DNA of 9,165 nt from Methanosarcinales archaeon (GCA_030672605.1 DAOVGE010000015.1:1-9165), one strand, 5' to 3'. Counted from the first letter of the stretch, positions 1 through 5,576 are shown. The notes: a model not told the origin generated them from the sequence alone. Translations and numbers: made by a program.

Positions 1-34
1 TAAAAATACCGCACAGTCCACACTACATATACTT

Positions 35-209
35 GAAATTTGCTGATTCTGATGGATTCTGTGGTTTCCAACCTTTGCGCCCTCGCGTCTTTGCGTCTTT
101 GCGTTTCTCTGATTTAACGAGAAAGTCGAGAGAGACGAGAAAGACGAAGGAGTGGCGCCCGCGATTGCTGCGACACGAGGGCGGGCTACTGCTATCGACC
201 ACAGAAAAC
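35..209. repeat. Dispersed repeat element, copy 1 (left flank)
   Basis: This 175-bp stretch recurs in the same orientation at 8983-9165 with only a few differences. It opens with CTGATTCTGAT, then GTGGTTTCCAACC, then four tandem 8-bp units at 73-104 (CTTTGCGC, CCTCGCGT, CTTTGCGT, CTTTGCGT). A purine-rich part follows (about 117-150) that is an imperfect inverted complement of the tandem units. The last third, from AGTGGCGCCC to ACAGAAAAC, is unique in sequence but equally conserved between copies. It is probably non-coding: copies differ by 9-bp and 1-bp indels, so reading frames are not kept. The 99-aa gene starts 55 bp downstream, so its promoter may lie in or next to the element. No transposase is present, so how the element moves is unknown. 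Confidence 0.85.
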
Positions 210-263
210 GGCAGAACCAGAAAATCGTAAAGAAAAGTCGAGGCTGTCAGTGGGGGAATTGAG

Positions 264-563
264 ATGAAGGAACTCCTGATAGCATCCACCGCATTTGCGC
301 TCTTTGTCATCTGCCCGCGGATGGCGGGAATGACGAATGTTATCGCAGACGCAACCTCCCCTGGATTGTACGGATCCGTATCAATGCTTCCGGAATGGGC
401 GTACATCGCAGCGTCGATTCTTTTCGCGCTCCTGATTGTAATCGCGTTCGCACGAAAGTATGCAGCATACCGTGCCAGAACCGATGCGAACGCTGCTTTT
501 AGGTCTGCGGCGTGTGGCTGCGAGTCATGCGGCGATACAGAGAGCGAGAAACCGGAAATGTAG
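264..563 (+). CDS. Small hypothetical membrane protein with Cys-rich C-terminal tail
   Basis: I do not recognise this 99-aa protein. Residues 4-18 form a hydrophobic N-terminal segment (first membrane helix or uncleaved signal anchor). Residues 45-63 (from WAYIAASILF to IVIAFA) form a clear transmembrane helix followed by positive residues (RKYAAYRAR), which suggests a cytoplasmic C-terminus. The tail carries a C-G-C-E-S-C-G cluster (C84, C86, C89) that could bind a metal or form disulfides. The ATG at 264 follows a GGGGG run at 252-256 with reasonable spacing for ribosome binding. The gene ends in TAG, the only TAG stop among the genes here, and that stop lies inside a hairpin terminator. 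It stands alone between the left repeat and the next small gene. Size and topology would suit a small membrane adaptor or partner, but the function is unknown. Coding status rests on the Met start, ribosome-binding site, transmembrane pattern and following terminator. Confidence 0.6.
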   Translation: MKELLIASTAFALFVICPRMAGMTNVIADATSPGLYGSVSMLPEWAYIAASILFALLIVIAFARKYAAYRARTDANAAFRSAACGCESCGDTESEKPEM

Positions 564-591
564 GTTTTTCGGGATAAAACCTAGTTTTATT
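561..591 (+). terminator. Hairpin terminator overlapping the stop codon of the 99-aa gene
   Basis: A perfect 8-bp stem (561-568 TAGGTTTT with 576-583 AAAACCTA) encloses a 7-nt loop and is followed by GTTTTATT. The stop codon TAG forms the first three bases of the stem. The trailing T-rich tract also resembles an archaeal TATA-like box (TTTTATTA, 585-592), so the end of one unit and the promoter of the next may be overlaid. Confidence 0.6.
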
Positions 592-592
592 A
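585..592 (+). promoter_or_regulatory. Possible TATA box for the His-rich small gene
   Basis: TTTTATTA at 585-592 is an acceptable archaeal box A. It lies 54 bases before the ATG at 647, predicting transcription from about 615 and a roughly 30-nt leader. That leader contains a run of seven G (624-630) and a GGAG (633-636) ten bases before the start. The assignment is weak because the same bases serve as the T tract of the preceding terminator. Confidence 0.3.
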
Positions 593-646
593 GGGAATCT
601 TACTTATGCACCTAACGACTGATGGGGGGGCTGGAGATGTATAAAC

Positions 647-823
647 ATGGCAGAAGTACAGGAACTCGTAAAGCACGTGACTGGAGACGTAAAACATGTT
701 CACGACGACATAGAACACGTGCAAAGGGATTTGGAAGAGATAGGTGCGCATCTGAAGAATCTTGATGAGCATATGCATGACCTGATTGAACATACGGAAA
801 CAATGCAGAAAGAGATCTCGTAA
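647..823 (+). CDS. 58-aa His-rich coiled-coil protein with internal 25-residue duplication
   Basis: The ATG at 647 follows a GGAG (633-636) at ten bases and reads 58 codons to TAA at 821-823. I recognise no family, but the protein is highly patterned. Hydrophobic residues lie at 4, 8, 11, 15, 18, 22, 25, 29, 32, 36, 39, 43, 46, (T50), 53 and 57, an unbroken 4-3 heptad seam over the whole length, which predicts one long coiled-coil helix. Eight histidines sit at 10, 17, 19, 24 and again at 35, 42, 44, 49. The second set is the first shifted by exactly 25 residues, and both halves contain H-x-H-D-x-I-E-H. An odd shift of 25 moves the histidine stripe from one face of the seam to the other. There is no cysteine and no membrane segment. 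It may be a metal-binding or pH-responsive oligomeric coil, or a small partner subunit. A rho-independent-style hairpin ends the gene, so it is probably monocistronic. Confidence 0.7.
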   Translation: MAEVQELVKHVTGDVKHVHDDIEHVQRDLEEIGAHLKNLDEHMHDLIEHTETMQKEIS

Positions 824-854
824 GGTCTGCGTCTTCGTTCCATCTCTTCCTTTT

Positions 855-897
855 GATGCAGGAGACTTTCAACATGTCTTCCTGCATCCTTTTTATT
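855..897 (+). terminator. Strong hairpin terminator after the 58-aa gene
   Basis: GATGCAGGAGA (855-865) pairs with TCTTCCTGCATC (877-888) across an 11-base loop with a single bulged base. The stem is followed at once by CTTTTTATT. This is the clearest terminator-like structure in the window, 31 bases after the TAA of the His-rich gene. Confidence 0.75.
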
Positions 898-931
898 GGC
901 ACAATCGAATTTGGATTTTCCGGTGAAACCA

Positions 932-1036
932 CCTGATTCTGATGCAACCGAATTCGTGCGATTCGCGCCATTCGTACACATTCGTGATCTCTTGGTGCCG
1001 ATTCTGTCACAAATTACGCGAATTAACGAGTGGCAC
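932..1036. repeat. Diverged element with the same architecture as the flanking repeats
   Basis: The segment opens with CCTGATTCTGAT, identical over 12 bases to the start of the right-hand repeat copy (8990-9001). It is followed by tandem short units, here ATTCG at 952, 961, 970 and 980 (9-10 bp period) in place of the 8-bp TTTGCG units. An oppositely oriented CGAATT occurs at 1019-1024, then TAACGAG and AGTGGC-like sequence as in the flanking copies. It looks like a relative or an analogous member of a family of short non-coding elements. The rest of the 824-1241 gap holds terminator-like hairpins and the rpl3 promoter; I see no gene in it. Confidence 0.5.
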
Positions 1037-1056
1037 GCATCAAATACCCGCGAAAT

Positions 1057-1087
1057 CACTATATTTTTAGATAGTGTCCTTTTTATT
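1057..1087 (+). terminator. Hairpin with T tract in the intergenic region
   Basis: CACTAT (1057-1062) and ATAGTG (1071-1076) form a 6-bp stem with an 8-base loop, followed by TCCTTTTTATT. The same trailing TCCTTTTTATT occurs after the terminator stem at 855-888. With no gene directly upstream, it could be a back-up terminator protecting rpl3 from read-through, or a relic of the repeat insertion. Confidence 0.45.
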
Positions 1088-1186
1088 ATGCGCAAATCCT
1101 CCCGTGGCAGAGACTCCGCGGATTGGCAGCGTTTTCGGCGGGACATCCGGTCATAGACTGGAAATGACTGCGATGCGAACTATAGA

Positions 1187-1193
1187 TTTAATA
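1187..1193 (+). promoter_or_regulatory. Probable TATA box of the rpl3 operon
   Basis: TTTAATA at 1187-1193, within an ACTATAGATTTAATA context, matches archaeal box A. It predicts initiation near 1215 and a leader of about 27 bases. In the leader GAGGATTA occurs twice in near-tandem (from 1219 and from 1230); the second GAGG sits at ribosome-binding distance from the ATG at 1242. Confidence 0.5.
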
Positions 1194-1241
1194 CCACATA
1201 CGGCGATGCTTCTTGATAGAGGATTACTAGAGGATTAACAG

Positions 1242-2210
1242 ATGCCAACGATACACAGACCAAGAAGAGGGTCACTTGCATTCACTCCAAAAGTAAGAGC
1301 GAAAAAACTGGTCGCTCGAATCAAATCGTGGCGAGCGGATGACGGAACAGATCCAAAAATACAGGATTTTGCCGGATACAAGGCAGGAATGACGCATGTG
1401 CTGATGATTGACGATCGTCCGAATAGCATCACATCCGGCATGGAGATTGCAGTGCCTGTAACAATCATCGAGACTCCGCCGATGCGCGTTGTTGCGATAC
1501 GCGCTTATGCCGATAACGAATATTATGGAATGAAAACAATCTCGGAAGCGTGGGATGACACGAGCGCTGACGGCATTGCCACAATCGAGCGCGCGCTGGA
1601 GGCAGGCACGGTGGACGAGATCAGGATAGTCGCCAGAACCATGCCGGATCAGGTCACAGGGACGCCAAAGAAGAAGCCAGACGTCATGGAAACACTGATT
1701 ACGGGTGGCAACATCGCTGCTCAGTTCGAGTATGCGAAATCAATTCTTGGAACCGAGTATCAGGCAACCGACATCTTCAGCGAAGGAGCGTTCATCGATG
1801 TTGTCGCGATAACAACAGGGAAGGGAACGCAGGGACCTGTGAAGCGGTGGGGCGTTGCGCTGCAGAAGGGCAAGCACAGCCGCACCGGAAAGCGACGACA
1901 CATAGGAAACCTTGGTCCATGGACCCCGTCGTATGTGCGCAGAACTGTTCCGCTGATGGGGCAGACCGGATACCAACAGCGAACCGAGTGCAACAAGCGG
2001 ATCCTGAAGATCGGAACCGATGGAAGTGAGGTGACACCCAATGGCGGGTTTGTGAACTATGGCGTCGTTGGGGATAACTATCTGATGGTTCGCGGGAGCA
2101 TCCCCGGACCCTCAAAGAGATTGATTCGGATGCGGCACCCCATACGTGGCAAAGAGCCGATGGGCGTTCCGACGATTGCTCGTATCAGCAGAAAGTCGCA
2201 ACAAGGGTGA
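1242..2210 (+). CDS. rpl3: Large ribosomal subunit protein uL3 (archaeal L3)
   Basis: This 322-aa protein is ribosomal protein uL3, which binds 23S rRNA near the peptidyl-transferase centre and starts assembly of the 50S subunit. The N-terminus (PRRGSLAFTP, residues 7-16) and the AGYKAGMTH segment (44-52) are the archaeal/eukaryotic form rather than bacterial. The conserved core includes RWGVALQKGKHSRTGKRRH (202-220), IGNLGPWTPS (221-230), and GQTGYQQRTECNKRILKIG (240-258), the extension that reaches toward the catalytic centre. The C-terminus ends in the family-typical basic SRKSQQG. Length is normal for archaeal L3, so the gene is complete. The ATG at 1242 has a GAGG eight bases upstream. 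Its TGA stop is buried in the first codons of rpl4, indicating translational coupling. It is the first gene of a four-gene operon. Confidence 0.97.
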   Translation: MPTIHRPRRGSLAFTPKVRAKKLVARIKSWRADDGTDPKIQDFAGYKAGMTHVLMIDDRPNSITSGMEIAVPVTIIETPPMRVVAIRAYADNEYYGMKTISEAWDDTSADGIATIERALEAGTVDEIRIVARTMPDQVTGTPKKKPDVMETLITGGNIAAQFEYAKSILGTEYQATDIFSEGAFIDVVAITTGKGTQGPVKRWGVALQKGKHSRTGKRRHIGNLGPWTPSYVRRTVPLMGQTGYQQRTECNKRILKIGTDGSEVTPNGGFVNYGVVGDNYLMVRGSIPGPSKRLIRMRHPIRGKEPMGVPTIARISRKSQQG

Positions 2211-2211
2211 T
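2206..2211 (+). promoter_or_regulatory. Ribosome-binding site that decides the rpl4 start
   Basis: GGTGAT at 2206-2211 is a perfect complement to the archaeal 16S 3' end and lies four bases before the GTG at 2216. The alternative GTG at 2207 lies inside this motif and has no proper site of its own. The motif also contains the rpl3 stop codon (TGA 2208-2210). Confidence 0.65.
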
Positions 2212-2215
2212 TGAA

Positions 2216-2965
2216 GTGAAAAGCAATGTTTTGAGTTTATCCGGAAGCCCGGTACGTGAAATCGAGCTTCCAGCAGTCTTCTCTGAAACGTACCGCCCGG
2301 ACTTAATCAAAAAAGCGGTTCTTGCCGCACAGGCGAACAGAAGACAGCCGTACGGTGTAACCCGCTATGCTGGCATGAGGACATCGGCACGATCGCTTGG
2401 ATCGGGTAGGGGGCTGGCACAGATCCCAAGACTGGTTAATTCGAGTCATGCCGCACGAGTTCCGCAGGCAAAGGGTGGCAGAAAAGCGCATCCACCAAAA
2501 GTCGAGAAGGACTGGAGCGAGAAGGTCAACAAAAAGGAGAGAAGGCTTGCAATCAGGTCAGCGATCGCTGCAACAGCCAATCCGGATATAATTCGTGCCA
2601 GAGGGCACAGATTCGAGGCGGAGGTCCCGATCATTCTCGAGGACACGTTCGAGAGTTTGACCAAGACAAAGGACGTCTGCGACGTTCTACAGTCAATTGA
2701 CGTCTGGGATGATGTGTTGCGTGCCAAGAACGGCAGAAAGATCAGAGCCGGACGAGGAAAACTCCGGGGCAGGAAGTACAAGAAGCCAAAGAGCGTCCTG
2801 ATCGTTACCTCCGGGCACAACGGAATCGAAAAAGCTGCACGCAACATTTCTGGCGTGGATGTGGCGACATACGACCGGTTGAACGCCGAAATGCTCGCAC
2901 CGGGCACGCATGCAGGCAGGCTCACGATCTGGACAGAGAGCGCAGTTGCGAAGCTGGATGCGTGA
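2216..2965 (+). CDS. rpl4: Large ribosomal subunit protein uL4 (archaeal L4/L1e)
   Basis: Ribosomal protein uL4 folds on 23S rRNA domain I and sends a long loop into the exit-tunnel wall. From the GTG at 2216 it is 249 aa, usual for archaeal L4. A GTG three codons earlier at 2207 is also open, but the GGTGAT site at 2206-2211 favours 2216, giving an N-terminus M-K-S-N-V-L-S-L-S-G typical of the family. EIELPAVF (about residues 16-23) is conserved. The extended loop RQPYGVTRYAGMRTSARS to SGRGLAQIPRL spans about residues 43-73, and the K-rich stretch KIRAGRGKLRGRKYKKPKS spans about 175-193. The C-terminal AGRLTIWTESAVAKL is intact. It is coupled to rpl3. What is odd is downstream: archaeal rpl4 is normally followed by rpl23 and rpl2, but here a kinase-like gene starts 18 bases later. 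Confidence 0.96.
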   Translation: MKSNVLSLSGSPVREIELPAVFSETYRPDLIKKAVLAAQANRRQPYGVTRYAGMRTSARSLGSGRGLAQIPRLVNSSHAARVPQAKGGRKAHPPKVEKDWSEKVNKKERRLAIRSAIAATANPDIIRARGHRFEAEVPIILEDTFESLTKTKDVCDVLQSIDVWDDVLRAKNGRKIRAGRGKLRGRKYKKPKSVLIVTSGHNGIEKAARNISGVDVATYDRLNAEMLAPGTHAGRLTIWTESAVAKLDA

Positions 2966-2983
2966 GAAACCCGGGAGTGGGAG

Positions 2984-4057
2984 ATGAAACAAGCGGACAT
3001 AGCCAACTATCTGAAGCAGGTCTACCAAAAGGAGATCACCGTAACCGGCGTCGGAAAGCTCGGCGAGACTGAGGACGGTTTGAAGGAGTTCGGATACGGA
3101 AATCCGCTTCTGCTCCGGTTCCTTGCAGACGGCGAGGAGAAGACCGCAGTCCTCTCATCCATGCGGACAGAAGGCGGTTTCGGGCATGATCATTTCTCTG
3201 ATCGGGCGCAGATTCTGATCTGGCAGCATTCCACGTTCAATGACCTGCCGAAACACGTAAAATCTATCGACGCCGGCTATTTCACGGCTGATGGCAGGCT
3301 CGAGTCGGCAGGCGACGCCACAGAGTACTTTGTTCTGATGGAGGAGGTTGCGGGCGTCGAATATTTCATGGATCTTGAGCGGATCAGCGCAGAATGTGCA
3401 ACAGAGCTGGACGAGGAGCGTGCACGCGCATTATCCGATTATTTAGCAGACATCCACGCTCGCAAGTCCGATAATCAGGAACTCTATGTGCGGCGGATCA
3501 GGGACACGGTCGGACACGGAGAGTGCATCATGGGGCTGATGGACAGCTACCCAACCGGGCTCGATTTCATAACGGACGAAGAACTCCTTGCAATCGAGAA
3601 AACGTGTATTGACTGGAGGTGGAAGCTCAAAATCCGAACAGATCGGCTGTGCATGGTCCACGGAGATTTTCACCCATGGAATGTGATGTTTCGGGAGGGC
3701 ACCGATTTTAGCGTACTCGACCGGAGCCGCGGAGAATGGGGCGAGGCTGCAGACGATGTCTCGAGCATGGCGATGAACTACATCTTCTACTCGCTTCAGA
3801 AGCACGGTGGACTGGAAGGCGACTTCAAGAAAGTCTACGACCGGTTCATGGATCATTATCTGACAAAAACAGAGGATTGGGATCTTTTGAAGGTCATCCA
3901 GCCATTTTATGCGTTTCGTGGGCTGGTTGTGGCAAGTCCGGTCTGGTACCCGAACCTCGATTATGGAATCCGGGTAAAACTCTTCAATTTCATAAAAAAC
4001 ACCCTCGCAGAGGAAGAGTTCGATTATCGGAATGTGAATTCATATCTCTCTCTCTGA
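2984..4057 (+). CDS. APH-family (aminoglycoside phosphotransferase-like) kinase-fold protein
   Basis: This 357-aa protein belongs to the APH/choline-kinase-like phosphotransferase superfamily. The catalytic loop V-H-G-D-F-H-P-W-N-V-M-F (residues 225-236) contains the expected catalytic Asp228 and metal-ligand Asn233. The second metal-binding Asp is in L-D-R-S-R-G-E-W-G (Asp246), followed by the A-D-D-V motif (256-259) that ends the active-site region. The N-terminal lobe is recognisable only generally: an ATP-site hydrophobic stretch NPLLLRFLAD (40-49), and LMEEVAGVEYF (118-128) as the hinge-like segment. The active site looks intact, so a catalytically competent kinase is expected. Its substrate cannot be told from sequence; the family phosphorylates antibiotics, sugars, amino-alcohols and proteins. 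The ATG at 2984 has GGGAG upstream and lies 18 bases after rpl4; aRF1 starts 15 bases after its stop. This placement suggests co-expression with translation genes. An antibiotic-resistance role is not implied. Confidence 0.85.
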   Translation: MKQADIANYLKQVYQKEITVTGVGKLGETEDGLKEFGYGNPLLLRFLADGEEKTAVLSSMRTEGGFGHDHFSDRAQILIWQHSTFNDLPKHVKSIDAGYFTADGRLESAGDATEYFVLMEEVAGVEYFMDLERISAECATELDEERARALSDYLADIHARKSDNQELYVRRIRDTVGHGECIMGLMDSYPTGLDFITDEELLAIEKTCIDWRWKLKIRTDRLCMVHGDFHPWNVMFREGTDFSVLDRSRGEWGEAADDVSSMAMNYIFYSLQKHGGLEGDFKKVYDRFMDHYLTKTEDWDLLKVIQPFYAFRGLVVASPVWYPNLDYGIRVKLFNFIKNTLAEEEFDYRNVNSYLSL

Positions 4058-4072
4058 TTCGCAGGGGATTGC

Positions 4073-5311
4073 ATGGCAATATCACAGGCGCACAAACGAT
4101 ACGAATTCAAGCGACATCTCGAGGAGATGAGAAGCAAGACAGGAAAGGGTACAGAACTGATCTCGCTCTACATCCCCCCGGACAAACAGATTTCTGATGT
4201 GGTTGCACAGCTCAGAGCAGAGCACGGGCAGGCTGCAAACATCAAATCAAAGTCCACACGCACGAATGTGCAGAGCGCGCTTGAATCGGTGCTTGCACGC
4301 CTCAAGTATTATCCGAGACCACCGGAAAATGGGTTCGTTATATTCTGCGGTACGCTTGAACTTGACGGGCATCGGACAACGCTGGATACGATGATAATCG
4401 AGCCACACGAGCCGATCACATCCTACAAATACCACTGCGACTCGTCATTTTATCTGGATCCTCTCGAGGAGATGCTTGTTGAGAAGAGGACGTTCGGACT
4501 CATCGCAATCGATCGAAGAGAGGCGACAATCGGGCTTTTGCGCGGCAAAACCATAGAGTCACGCAAGCATCTGACCTCCACAGTTCCTGGAAAGCAGCGG
4601 AAGGGCGGTCAGAGCGCACACAGATTCCAACAACTGCGCCTCATTGCGATTCACGACTTTTATAAGAAAATAGGCAATAGTGCGAGCGAAATATTCCTGA
4701 CAATTGACCACAAAGACCTTGAGGGCGTGCTTATCGGGGGACCGTCCCCGACAAAGGAAGAATTCTTCGACGGCGAGTTCTTACACCACGAACTACAGAA
4801 AAAAATCACAGGATTATTTGATACCGCGTATACCGACGAATCGGGGCTCTACGAACTGGTTGATGCTGCAGACGATGCGCTGCAGGACCTGGAGGTCACC
4901 AAGCAGAAAAAGATCATGCAGCGGTTTATGCGGGAACTGGTGAGCGAGAAGGGACTTGTCGCCTACGGGGATCAGCAGGTGCGTGAAAACCTCGAGCTGG
5001 GTGCTGTCGGTGTTCTGTTGATATCTGAAGACCTGCGGCAGGTGCGTGTGACAATTGCGTGCCAGAACTGCGATTACACTCGAAAAGAGACTCTAGAAAG
5101 CGTTCCGGATTCCATCGAAGAACGCTGTCCGTCATGTAACTCCGACCTGAAGGTTACGGATGTTGTGGACGTTGTTGATGAGCTGACAGAGGTCTGCGAT
5201 CAGATGGGGACTAGTGTTGAGTTCATATCCACTGAGTTTGAGGAGGGTGACCAGTTGATGCGGGCGTTTGGTGGGGTGGCTGCGATGTTACGGTACGATG
5301 CAGGGGTCTGA
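4073..5311 (+). CDS. prf1: Peptide chain release factor aRF1
   Basis: This 412-aa protein is archaeal release factor 1, which reads all three stop codons in the ribosomal A site and triggers hydrolysis of peptidyl-tRNA. Domain 1 has the stop-codon recognition elements NIKS (56-59) and YxCxxxF (Y120, C122, F126). Domain 2 has the catalytic GGQ loop in GKQRKGGQSAHRF (173-185, GGQ at 178-180). Domain 3 carries a zinc ribbon with C330-x2-C333 and C352-x2-C355. Length matches the archaeal family. The ATG at 4073 has a GGGGAT ribosome-binding site at 4064-4069. It is the last gene of the rpl3 operon; no clear hairpin terminator follows. Genes in the window use TAG, TGA and TAA stops, consistent with an omnipotent factor. 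Confidence 0.97.
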   Translation: MAISQAHKRYEFKRHLEEMRSKTGKGTELISLYIPPDKQISDVVAQLRAEHGQAANIKSKSTRTNVQSALESVLARLKYYPRPPENGFVIFCGTLELDGHRTTLDTMIIEPHEPITSYKYHCDSSFYLDPLEEMLVEKRTFGLIAIDRREATIGLLRGKTIESRKHLTSTVPGKQRKGGQSAHRFQQLRLIAIHDFYKKIGNSASEIFLTIDHKDLEGVLIGGPSPTKEEFFDGEFLHHELQKKITGLFDTAYTDESGLYELVDAADDALQDLEVTKQKKIMQRFMRELVSEKGLVAYGDQQVRENLELGAVGVLLISEDLRQVRVTIACQNCDYTRKETLESVPDSIEERCPSCNSDLKVTDVVDVVDELTEVCDQMGTSVEFISTEFEEGDQLMRAFGGVAAMLRYDAGV

Positions 5312-5337
5312 GATCTGAGCGTCGAGCGTCAAAATGA

Positions 5338-5387
5338 TTATAAGTTGTCAGTAAAGTATGATACTTATGCGACAACCTCTCGTTGTC
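5338..5387 (+). promoter_or_regulatory. TATA-like box with a three-arm palindromic operator
   Basis: TTATAAG (5338-5344) is a TATA-like box. Directly after it come GTTGTC (5344-5349), GACAAC (5371-5376) and GTTGTC again (5382-5387). The first two flank an inner palindrome AAGTAT-G-ATACTT (5354-5366), with 4-base spacers on each side, so the structure is symmetric about 5360. The middle arm can pair with either outer arm. The predicted start of transcription (about 25 bases after the TATA box) falls within the palindrome, a usual place for archaeal repressor operators. Confidence 0.5.
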
Positions 5388-5416
5388 TATAGCAGGCGCA
5401 GGATCGGAAATACTAT

Positions 5417-5432
5417 TCTTTTGTTAAATTTT
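5417..5432. repeat. 16-bp direct repeat, copy A
   Basis: TCTTTTGTTAAATTTT is repeated exactly at 5540-5555, an offset of 123 bp (41 codons). Both copies are upstream of the dehydrogenase. This could be a paired binding site for a regulator. Confidence 0.6.
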
Positions 5433-5512
5433 GTAATGGTCAGTTGGATGCACAACACTGCGACTGACATAAATGACATCGGTAGAGAATACAATCCGGT
5501 GGCTTTTACCGC

Positions 5513-5537
5513 TTGTGTGGGATCGATCCTACCACAA
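5513..5537. promoter_or_regulatory. Imperfect palindrome centred on GGATCGATCC
   Basis: TTGTG (5513-5517) pairs with CACAA (5533-5537). The 10-bp perfect palindrome GGATCGATCC (5520-5529) lies between them, with one bulge and one G-T position. It ends three bases before the second copy of the 16-bp repeat, so a combined operator is plausible. Confidence 0.45.
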
Positions 5538-5539
5538 CA

Positions 5540-5555
5540 TCTTTTGTTAAATTTT
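5540..5555. repeat. 16-bp direct repeat, copy B
   Basis: Exact copy of 5417-5432, lying 22 bases upstream of the promoter-proximal TATA-like box and just after the GGATCGATCC palindrome. Confidence 0.6.
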
Positions 5556-5576
5556 TTGCAGAATAAGCCGGGCATC

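Noticed and set aside
33..230. 65-codon open frame over repeat copy 1
   Set aside because: The matching frame in copy 2 is disrupted relative to it by a 9-bp insertion and a 1-base deletion, and there is no ribosome-binding site; the element appears non-coding.
624..630. Run of seven G as a phase-variable tract
   Set aside because: It lies outside any coding frame, and a single short tract gives no evidence of variation.
637..760. Alternative ATG at 637 in another frame over the His-rich gene
   Set aside because: It gives a short Arg-rich peptide ending in TGA after about 40 codons, while the 647 frame shows a perfect heptad pattern.
700..1146. 148-codon - strand open frame
   Set aside because: It is antisense to the 58-aa coil gene and crosses two terminators and the repeat; composition is shadow-like (rich in Ser, Arg, Cys).
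896..1156. 86-codon + strand open frame starting with TTG
   Set aside because: It begins in the T tract of a terminator, runs through the repeat-like element and the second hairpin, has no ribosome-binding site, and shows no protein-like pattern.
2446..3006. 186-codon - strand open frame
   Set aside because: It is a long shadow opposite rpl4, whose identity as uL4 is certain.
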